Assembly: GCF_033097525.1 (NCBI RefSeq)
Contig: NZ_CP109907.1
Span: 4,092,001 to 4,156,000, forward strand
Length of the DNA stretch: 64,000 nucleotides
DNA from: Sphingobacterium sp. UGAL515B_05
GTDB taxonomy: Bacteria; Bacteroidota; Bacteroidia; Sphingobacteriales; Sphingobacteriaceae
Reading direction: 5' to 3'
Below, one piece after another: positions 58,331 to 64,000 of the stretch; within the stretch, counting starts at the first letter, position 1; every line of letters starts with the position of its first letter. Made by a program: the position numbers and the translations under genes. Below the pieces are notes generated by a model. The model had not been told where the DNA came from. It did not search any database and was given only the letters and a program-made list of their open reading frames with translations.

Positions 58331-59045
58331 ATGCTAGCCTTTCATTGACTTTTTTCCAATTCACAACATTCCACCAATTTTTAATATAATCAGCTCTTTT
58401 GTTTTGATAGTGCAGGTAATAAGCGTGCTCCCATACATCGAGGCCTAAAACGGGGATACCTTTTACCTCTGCAACATCCATTAAAGGGTTGTCTTGGTTT
58501 GGAGTAGAGGTAATTTTTAAGTTACCTGAATCATCCAAAATCAACCAGGCCCATCCCGAACCGAATCGTGAGGTTGCTGCTGCGGCAAATTGTTCTTTGA
58601 ATTTATCTAAAGAACCAAATGTCTTATTGATCATGGTCAATAATTTTTCAGAGGGCTGACTCGGCTTATCGGACAGACTTTCCCAAAAAAAGTTATGGTT
58701 CCAAGCTCCACCAGCGTTATTCCTTGCTTTAGGAGAGTACTTAGATATGTTTGCTAGAAGTTGCTCCTCTGAGGCTTCTTTGATATTTTCAGCAAGAATA
58801 GCTTCGTTAACGGCGTTTATATAGGCCATATGGTGCCTTGTATAATGGATTTCCATTGTCAACGCATCAATATTAGGCTCCAAAGCGGCATAACTGAAAG
58901 GTAATTTTACTTGAGAAAACTTTAAGGTAGCGGCATTTAATTCAGTAGCTTTCGCGGAAGCAATATCTTGTAATATTGATCCAGATACAGCGATGCCTAG
59001 TGTAGCCTTTGCTGCATTTTGAAGGAAGTTTCTGCGTGTTTGCAT
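58329..59045 (-). CDS. Fe/Mn superoxide dismutase with Tat signal peptide
   Basis: A 238-residue SOD preceded by a twin-arginine signal (MQTRRNFLQNAAKATLGIAVSGS), so it is probably exported folded. Metal ligands: His in IHYTRHHMAYINAVN, His in WNHNFFWESL, Asp and His in LDVWEHAYYLHYQNKR. The AGGAWNHNFFW and GSGWAWLILDD stretches do not decide between Fe and Mn. Tat export of a SOD would place it in the periplasm; most SODs of this family are cytosolic. Confidence 0.93.
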   Translation of the reverse strand: MQTRRNFLQNAAKATLGIAVSGSILQDIASAKATELNAATLKFSQVKLPFSYAALEPNIDALTMEIHYTRHHMAYINAVNEAILAENIKEASEEQLLANISKYSPKARNNAGGAWNHNFFWESLSDKPSQPSEKLLTMINKTFGSLDKFKEQFAAAATSRFGSGWAWLILDDSGNLKITSTPNQDNPLMDVAEVKGIPVLGLDVWEHAYYLHYQNKRADYIKNWWNVVNWKKVNERLA

Positions 59046-59271
59046 ATAATCTTATTGTGATTAGTTTTGATATAAATATAACGTGAAATTTTACAAATAT
59101 TGTGCAAGAATTGTCTGTTAATTGTAATACAACAAAATTGTTATAAATTCATCTTTTAGGGTGGTATATATTGTTTTGAATTTTGGTTTACGGCATTTAC
59201 GTAACATATAATTTGCATTCTTTTAAGAACGCTTCAAGGCAGTCTTAGGGCAGGGTAACTAGAGAATTATA

Positions 59272-59303
59272 ATTGTTTATAAAGTCAAATTTAGCTAAGT
59301 TTG
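59272..59303 (+). promoter_or_regulatory. promoter of the PaaE-like reductase gene (leaderless geometry)
   Basis: ATTG (59272-59275), 20-nt spacer, TAAGTTTG (59296-59303), then ATTT and ATG at 59308. Confidence 0.65.
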
Positions 59304-59307
59304 ATTT

Positions 59308-60354
59308 ATGTATACATTAAGGATTTCAAAAATTATCCCCCAACCTAATAATAACATTACTTTTCAGCTTGAGTCTATAGCAGGAGACTATCCTCCCTAT
59401 AAAGCTGGGCAGTTTATTACACTTTCTTTTGTGTTTGGTGATCGTGAGGTACGTCGTTCTTATTCTTTTAATAGTTCGCCCGATAATAATGAGCCTTTGA
59501 GTATCACTGTTAAGCGTGTCGAAAATGGGGAAATATCCCGACTGCTCCACCATACTATTGTGGAGGGGGATATCGTGAATGCAATGGAACCTCAGGGTTT
59601 ATTTGTATATGAACCCGAACCGGAAAAGGTTCGGACCTTGTTTTTGTTTGCTGCAGGAATTGGCATTACACCCTTGTATGCTATTCTGAAAACAGCGCTT
59701 CTTGCTGAAAGTAAGTCTAAAATAGTGTTGATTTACAGTAATAGTACGCTGGAGTTAACACCGTTCCGATCGGAACTGGAGCACTGGGCAGATCAATTTC
59801 CTGATCGCTTAACTATTGTGTGGATTTACTCCAATAGTAAATACTTGATGAAAGCCAGGCTAAATAGAGATTATATACATGCTATTGTTAACGATCATTT
59901 GTTTGGAAATAAGGAAGATGCTTTGTTTTATACTTGCGGTCCTGTGATTTATATGGACTTATGTCGTTTTACACTTTTGGGGATGGGGTTTGATTCCAAT
60001 CAGATTAAACGAGAGACTTTTCTATTGCCCGAAAATGAAGAAGATGATGATGATGAGACCGAAAAGGAAGTCGATAGAACAACCTATACCATCGAACTAT
60101 CTTTTCAAGGTAAAACTTATCATCTAGAGGTTCCCTACAATAAATCTATTTTAGATATAGGGCTGGAGCATAAAATTAAGTTGCCTTATTCTTGTAAATC
60201 CGGTATGTGTAGTACGTGTATTTCGCAGTGTACAAGGGGGAAAGTAAGAATGGACTATAATGAGGTGTTAACAGACCGCGAAGTTGAACAGGGAAGAATA
60301 CTGTTGTGCACGGGGCATCCGTTAGAAATGAATACCGCTATTGAAGTGCTATAA
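59308..60354 (+). CDS. FAD/NAD(P)-dependent oxidoreductase with C-terminal 2Fe-2S ferredoxin (PaaE/Hmp-reductase-like)
   Basis: A 348-residue electron-transfer protein. FAD-binding RRSYSFNSSP (about residues 48-57), NAD-binding GIGITPLYAI, C-terminal plant-type ferredoxin with CKSGMCSTCISQC (about 299-311) and the distal Cys in LLCTGHP. An acidic linker (EDDDDETEKEV) joins the parts. This is the layout of PaaE-type reductases that feed oxygenases; no oxygenase gene is adjacent, so partner unknown. Its promoter is nearly identical to that of the next gene. Confidence 0.92.
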   Translation: MYTLRISKIIPQPNNNITFQLESIAGDYPPYKAGQFITLSFVFGDREVRRSYSFNSSPDNNEPLSITVKRVENGEISRLLHHTIVEGDIVNAMEPQGLFVYEPEPEKVRTLFLFAAGIGITPLYAILKTALLAESKSKIVLIYSNSTLELTPFRSELEHWADQFPDRLTIVWIYSNSKYLMKARLNRDYIHAIVNDHLFGNKEDALFYTCGPVIYMDLCRFTLLGMGFDSNQIKRETFLLPENEEDDDDETEKEVDRTTYTIELSFQGKTYHLEVPYNKSILDIGLEHKIKLPYSCKSGMCSTCISQCTRGKVRMDYNEVLTDREVEQGRILLCTGHPLEMNTAIEVL

Positions 60355-60417
60355 TTGAGCATTCGTATTTAATCCAAAAATATGCTGTTCAGTTATAGGG
60401 CGCCAGAAATATTTAAA

Positions 60418-60449
60418 ATTGCATATACAAGTAAATTTATCTAAGTTTG
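60418..60449 (+). promoter_or_regulatory. promoter of acetoacetyl-CoA synthetase
   Basis: ATTG (60418-60421), 20-nt spacer, TAAGTTTG (60442-60449); leader of about 25 nt to ATG at 60477. Confidence 0.6.
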
Positions 60450-60476
60450 GATATAACCGTTTTATATCTAACTATT

Positions 60477-62405
60477 ATGGGGAAATTACTCTGGAGCCCA
60501 ACAGAAGAGCAAAAATCTCAATCTGAGATCAATAAGTTTAAACAATATGTCGAGAAGGAGCATGGCTTATTCTTTCCATCCTATCAGGAGCTTTGGGCAT
60601 GGTCTATGACTGAACTGGCTAGTTTTTGGAAGAGTATAGCCACCTATTTTAATATAAAGTTTCATTCAGGCTTTACAACTGTTGTTGATTCGCCAGCAGA
60701 TGCTACAAGCTTTATCGGAACAAAGTGGTTTTCTGGGGCTACCTTGAATTATGCTGAACACGTATTTCGAAACACAACGGAAAAGCGTCCGGCATTAATC
60801 TTTCAATCTGAACAGCAAGTTAAAAGAGAGGTGTCATGGACTGAGTTGGAATCCATGGTTCTCAAACTTCAGGTCTATTTGAAAGAACTAGGGGTACAAA
60901 GTGGAGATCGCGTCGCTGGTGTATTAATTAATGGCATTGAGGCTGTTGCGTTATTTTTGGCTGTTAATTCCATTGGTGCTGTTTGGTCCTGTTGTTCGCC
61001 CGATTTTGGGGAGGCGAGTATTCAGGATCGTTTTGAGCAGATTGAACCCAAAGTGCTCTTCGCAAATTCCAGTTATTACTATAATGGCCGTCTTTTTGAA
61101 AAAGGGGAGAGTATTAAACAGCTTTCTCTGCGGCTACCATCTTTACTGGCTTGTGTTTTGATTGATGACAATATTTGGGAAGAGATTCTGAAAAAGGATC
61201 TTACACAGGCTGAGCTCCAATTTACGGCAATGCCTTTTGATGCGCCAATATGGATTTTGTATTCTTCGGGAACAACCGGGAAGCCTAAAGCCATTACACA
61301 TAGAGTTGGTGGTATGCTGCTGGAACATATGAAAGCACTTGGCCTGCATCAAAATGTGCAGGACGGGGATCGATTCATGTGGTATTCCACTACTGGATGG
61401 ATGATGTGGAATTACGCGCTTTCGGCCCTTTTAATGGGAAATACATTGTGTATCTATGATGGGGCTACGAATTATCCCGATAAATTGAGTTTATGGAATT
61501 TTGCACAGGAAAGCAAGGTGGACCATTTTGGCGTTGGTGCTGCTTATCTTATCTCCTGTCAGGATCAAGATTTAAAATCCTTGGCTTATCAGCCGAAAAC
61601 AATAGGGTCGACAGGTTCACCACTACCACCGGATGTATTTGAATGGCTAAATGTACAGTTTCCAGAGAGTCAAATTGTCTCGCTAAGTGGTGGTACAGAT
61701 GTTTGCAGTGCCTTTCTTTCGGGCTGTACATTGCTTGATGTTTATGCTGGGGAGATTCAATGTCGCACCTTAGGAGCTAAGATAGAAGCATTTGATGAGA
61801 ATGGTCATCATCTTTATGGAGAGGTGGGAGAGCTTGTTATTTTAGCTCCCATGCCCTGTATGCCCATCTATTTTTGGAATGATTTGGCGAATAAAAAATA
61901 CTTTGATAGTTATTTTGATAAATATAGCGGTGTTTGGAGTCATGGTGATTGGATTAAGATCACTGCACATGATGGCATAATTATGTACGGTCGTTCAGAT
62001 GCAACGCTGAACCGGGGTGGCGTACGTATCGGTACTGCAGAGATCTATAATGTTTTAAATAGAACCGAAGGGGTCTTGGATAGTTTGGTTATCTGTGTAG
62101 ATCATGAAAATGGATCATCTGATATGTTGCTTTTTGTTCAATTGGACAATGGTTTATTGAATGATGCGTTAAAAGGGGAAATTAAAAGGGAGCTTCGGCA
62201 GCAATATAGTCCGCGACATGTGCCTGACGATATTTTTCAGGTAGCGGCTATTCCTTACACGTTAAGCGGTAAAAAACTGGAGCTGCCTATTAAGAAGATT
62301 TTTTCGGGAATGCCTGTAGAAAAAGCGGTCTCAGTAGATATTATGCGGAACAGAGAATCCTTGGCAGACTTTGAAGCGATCAGTAAAATCTGGAGAAGAT
62401 CTTAA
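60477..62405 (+). CDS. acetoacetyl-CoA synthetase (acetoacetate--CoA ligase)
   Basis: A 642-residue ANL-superfamily ligase that activates acetoacetate with ATP and CoA. Opening GKLLWSPTEEQ, AMP-binding ILYSSGTTGKPKAITHRVGG, then QDGDRFMWYSTTGWMMWN and SLSGGTDVCSAF, and C-terminal GRSDATLNRGGVRIGTAEIYN with catalytic Lys in TLSGKKLELPIKKI are typical. The frame can be read 10 codons further up to a TTG, but that TTG is inside the -7 box, so ATG 60477 is used. Convergent with the carboxylase gene; both fit leucine breakdown, whose end product is acetoacetate. Confidence 0.95.
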   Translation: MGKLLWSPTEEQKSQSEINKFKQYVEKEHGLFFPSYQELWAWSMTELASFWKSIATYFNIKFHSGFTTVVDSPADATSFIGTKWFSGATLNYAEHVFRNTTEKRPALIFQSEQQVKREVSWTELESMVLKLQVYLKELGVQSGDRVAGVLINGIEAVALFLAVNSIGAVWSCCSPDFGEASIQDRFEQIEPKVLFANSSYYYNGRLFEKGESIKQLSLRLPSLLACVLIDDNIWEEILKKDLTQAELQFTAMPFDAPIWILYSSGTTGKPKAITHRVGGMLLEHMKALGLHQNVQDGDRFMWYSTTGWMMWNYALSALLMGNTLCIYDGATNYPDKLSLWNFAQESKVDHFGVGAAYLISCQDQDLKSLAYQPKTIGSTGSPLPPDVFEWLNVQFPESQIVSLSGGTDVCSAFLSGCTLLDVYAGEIQCRTLGAKIEAFDENGHHLYGEVGELVILAPMPCMPIYFWNDLANKKYFDSYFDKYSGVWSHGDWIKITAHDGIIMYGRSDATLNRGGVRIGTAEIYNVLNRTEGVLDSLVICVDHENGSSDMLLFVQLDNGLLNDALKGEIKRELRQQYSPRHVPDDIFQVAAIPYTLSGKKLELPIKKIFSGMPVEKAVSVDIMRNRESLADFEAISKIWRRS

Positions 62406-62431
62406 GTATAGTATGCTATAAAAATACCTAA

Positions 62432-62480
62432 TTAGAAAACCCCTCGGATGATGAAGTTTATCGTTTGAGGGGTTTTCTAA
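62432..62480. terminator. bidirectional terminator between acetoacetyl-CoA synthetase and carboxylase genes
   Basis: Perfect 14-bp stem TTAGAAAACCCCTC/GAGGGGTTTTCTAA around a 21-nt loop. Confidence 0.85.
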
Positions 62481-62496
62481 TTTAATTTTACTCCAC

Positions 62497-64000
62497 TCAA
62501 ACCTGTATAACACCTACATTATACCGTTCTAGAATAGGCTTTTCGTTGGCCGCTTCAATTCCCATGCTGATGACTTTTCGTGTTTCTTCAGGTGCTATAA
62601 TTCCATCAACCCATAATCTTGCAGCAGCGTAATACGGACTCAGTTGCTCGTTGTACCGATCTTCGATTGATTTAAGGAGACTGTTTTTTTCTTCTTCATT
62701 TATTTCTTGACCCTTGGCTTTTAACGCTGATTCTTGGATTTGAAACAGTGTCTTGCCTGCAGCGGCACCGCTCATGACAGCCATTTGGGCGGTAGGCCAA
62801 GCGTAGATTAGTCGTGGGTCATACGCTTTTCCACACATCGCATAGTTTCCAGCGCCATAACTATTTCCAACAATAAAGGTAAATTTTGGGACTACGGAAT
62901 TGGCCATTGCATTTACCATTTTTGCTCCGTCTTTGATAATCCCCCCTTGTTCTGATCGGCTTCCTACCATAAATCCAGTGACGTCCTGAAAAAATACAAG
63001 CGGAATGTTCTGCTGGTTGCAATTCATGATGAATCGCGCTGCCTTATCTGCTGAATCACTATAGATAACCCCGCCCATCTGTATTTCCATTGCGTTGCCG
63101 GGTTTCTTGGCTTTGATAATTTCACGTTGATTGGCAACAATGCCGACAGCCCAACCGTCTACACGTGCGAGGGCGCAGACAATTGTTTTTCCATAATCGG
63201 GTTTGTATTCCTCTAAAGTGTCTGCATCTACAATTGCATCCAAGATATCCTGCATGCGATAAGGTTTTGTCCTGTCTTCGGGAAGAATCTCTACTATTTT
63301 ACTCGGATCTGTTTTTGGAGGAAGGCTTTTCTTTCTGTTGAAATTAGCTTTTGTATTTCCACCTATTTTATCGATAACATTTTTTATAGCCTCTAAACAA
63401 CTTTGGTCGTCGGGAAATTTATTGTCTGTCACGCCGGATATCTCCGAATGGGTAGAAGCTCCGCCGAGTGTTTCAGCATCTACGGTTTCACCTATCGCAG
63501 ATTTGACCAGGTATGGGCCTGCTAAAAATACAGAGCCTGTTCCTTCGACGATAAAAGCGTAGTCGGACATGATCGGGAGATAAGCACCACCTGCCACGCA
63601 GCTTCCCATGATTGCTGCAATTTGAGGGATACCCATGGAAGACATTCGGGCATTGTTACGGAATATGCGGCCAAAGTGTTCTTTATCGGGAAATATTTCA
63701 TCCTGCATCGGTAAAAATACGCCTGCAGAATCTACCAAATAAATAATTGGAAGATTGTTTTCCATGGCAATTTCCTGTGCACGTAAATTTTTCTTGGCAG
63801 AAATAGGGAACCAGGCTCCTGCTTTTACGGTTGCATCGTTAGAGACGATGACACATAGCTTGGATTTTACATAGCCCAGTACCGCTGCACAGCCTGCATT
63901 TGTGCATCCACCATGTTCTTTATACATTCCTTCGCCGGCAAACATGCCTATTTCCAGATATTCTCGGTCTGGGTCCAGTAGATATTCTATTCGTTCCCAG
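62497..64000 (-). CDS. acyl-CoA carboxylase beta (carboxyltransferase) subunit, methylcrotonyl-CoA carboxylase-like, 5'-truncated by window edge
   Basis: The frame runs off the right edge (codons before 63945 read ERIEYLLDPDREYLEIG), so the N-terminal part is missing; about 500 residues are seen. Typical carboxyltransferase stretches: MYKEHGGCTNAGCAAVLGYV, VKAGAWFPISAKKNLRAQEIA, YLVDSAGVFLPMQDEIFPDKEHFGRIF, MGSCVAGGAYLPIMSDYAFIV, and the C-terminal DVTGFMVGSRSEQGGIIKDGAKMV. These resemble MccB more than PccB or AccD. The partner biotin carboxylase subunit must lie elsewhere. Context with acetoacetyl-CoA synthetase supports leucine degradation. Confidence 0.9.
   Translation of the reverse strand, partial: WERIEYLLDPDREYLEIGMFAGEGMYKEHGGCTNAGCAAVLGYVKSKLCVIVSNDATVKAGAWFPISAKKNLRAQEIAMENNLPIIYLVDSAGVFLPMQDEIFPDKEHFGRIFRNNARMSSMGIPQIAAIMGSCVAGGAYLPIMSDYAFIVEGTGSVFLAGPYLVKSAIGETVDAETLGGASTHSEISGVTDNKFPDDQSCLEAIKNVIDKIGGNTKANFNRKKSLPPKTDPSKIVEILPEDRTKPYRMQDILDAIVDADTLEEYKPDYGKTIVCALARVDGWAVGIVANQREIIKAKKPGNAMEIQMGGVIYSDSADKAARFIMNCNQQNIPLVFFQDVTGFMVGSRSEQGGIIKDGAKMVNAMANSVVPKFTFIVGNSYGAGNYAMCGKAYDPRLIYAWPTAQMAVMSGAAAGKTLFQIQESALKAKGQEINEEEKNSLLKSIEDRYNEQLSPYYAAARLWVDGIIAPEETRKVISMGIEAANEKPILERYNVGVIQV

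Noticed and set aside
60447..60476. TTG start 10 codons upstream of acetoacetyl-CoA synthetase
   Set aside because: The TTG belongs to the TAAGTTTG promoter box; the ATG at 60477 opens the normal N terminus.

Overview
The window reads as chromosomal core genome of a Bacteroidota member of the Sphingobacteriaceae, most likely a Sphingobacterium. The evidence is the gene families (Bacteroidota-type DUF983, DUF3276/PUR, DUF4397, DUF3810, OmpP1/FadL, LytS/LytTR pairs, a eukaryote-like ProRS), the AT-rich intergenic DNA, and many copies of the Bacteroidota sigma promoter (TTTG about 19-20 nt before TAnnTTTG). There is no rRNA operon, phage, insertion sequence, CRISPR array or replication origin. 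Genes at both edges are cut: mqnA on the left and an acyl-CoA carboxylase beta subunit on the right.

Layout. 1-8.8 kb: mqnA end, a mirrored 22-bp repeat cluster, a DbpA-like DEFD-box helicase, asnA, a leftward operon AraC regulator - DUF983 - cysteine desulfurase - IscA-type carrier, an MscS channel and a 2-hydroxyacid dehydrogenase. 8.9-13.1 kb: a tight leftward operon LiaF-like protein - LytS kinase - LytTR regulator - serine hydrolase, which looks like an envelope-stress system. 13.3-20.6 kb: PUR-family protein, alpha/beta hydrolase, three tRNA-Arg(ACG) genes, adk-obgE, a TM2/DUF2752 pair, carA behind a possible attenuator, and eno. 20.7-29 kb: YceH-MFS-DUF72, HDAC-NdpA-DUF3810, a secreted protein, lpxB and a DivIC-like protein. 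29-37.7 kb: DUF4397 lipoprotein, YkvA, purH, a DUF4905?-LysM/RlpA-udk operon, OmpP1/FadL and a Trp/Gly-rich lipoprotein. 37.9-44.8 kb: proS-epimerase, DeoR regulator, aguB/aguA (putrescine from agmatine) and rpoN. 45-54 kb: PBP1A, a degenerate GIY-YIG protein divergent from an S24/XRE repressor across a 12-bp inverted repeat, then rimP-nusA-infB behind a promoter-proximal terminator. 54-64 kb: VOC protein, YqjM-like ene-reductase, SDR, Nudix, pyrE-SRPBCC, Tat-exported superoxide dismutase, a PaaE-like reductase, acetoacetyl-CoA synthetase and the methylcrotonyl-CoA carboxylase-like beta subunit (the last two suggest leucine/acetoacetate use).

The most useful cross-cutting observation is regulatory. 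TAnnTTTG boxes could be placed before about twenty transcription units. In six genes the box lies exactly 4 nt before the ATG, which predicts leaderless mRNAs. In two more (carA and rimP-nusA-infB) an intrinsic terminator sits between promoter and first gene, which predicts transcription attenuation. The promoter and terminator positions also allowed several start codons to be corrected (helicase, aguA, the DUF4905-like gene, YqjM-like gene, acetoacetyl-CoA synthetase). All calls come from reading the sequence; no database search was run.
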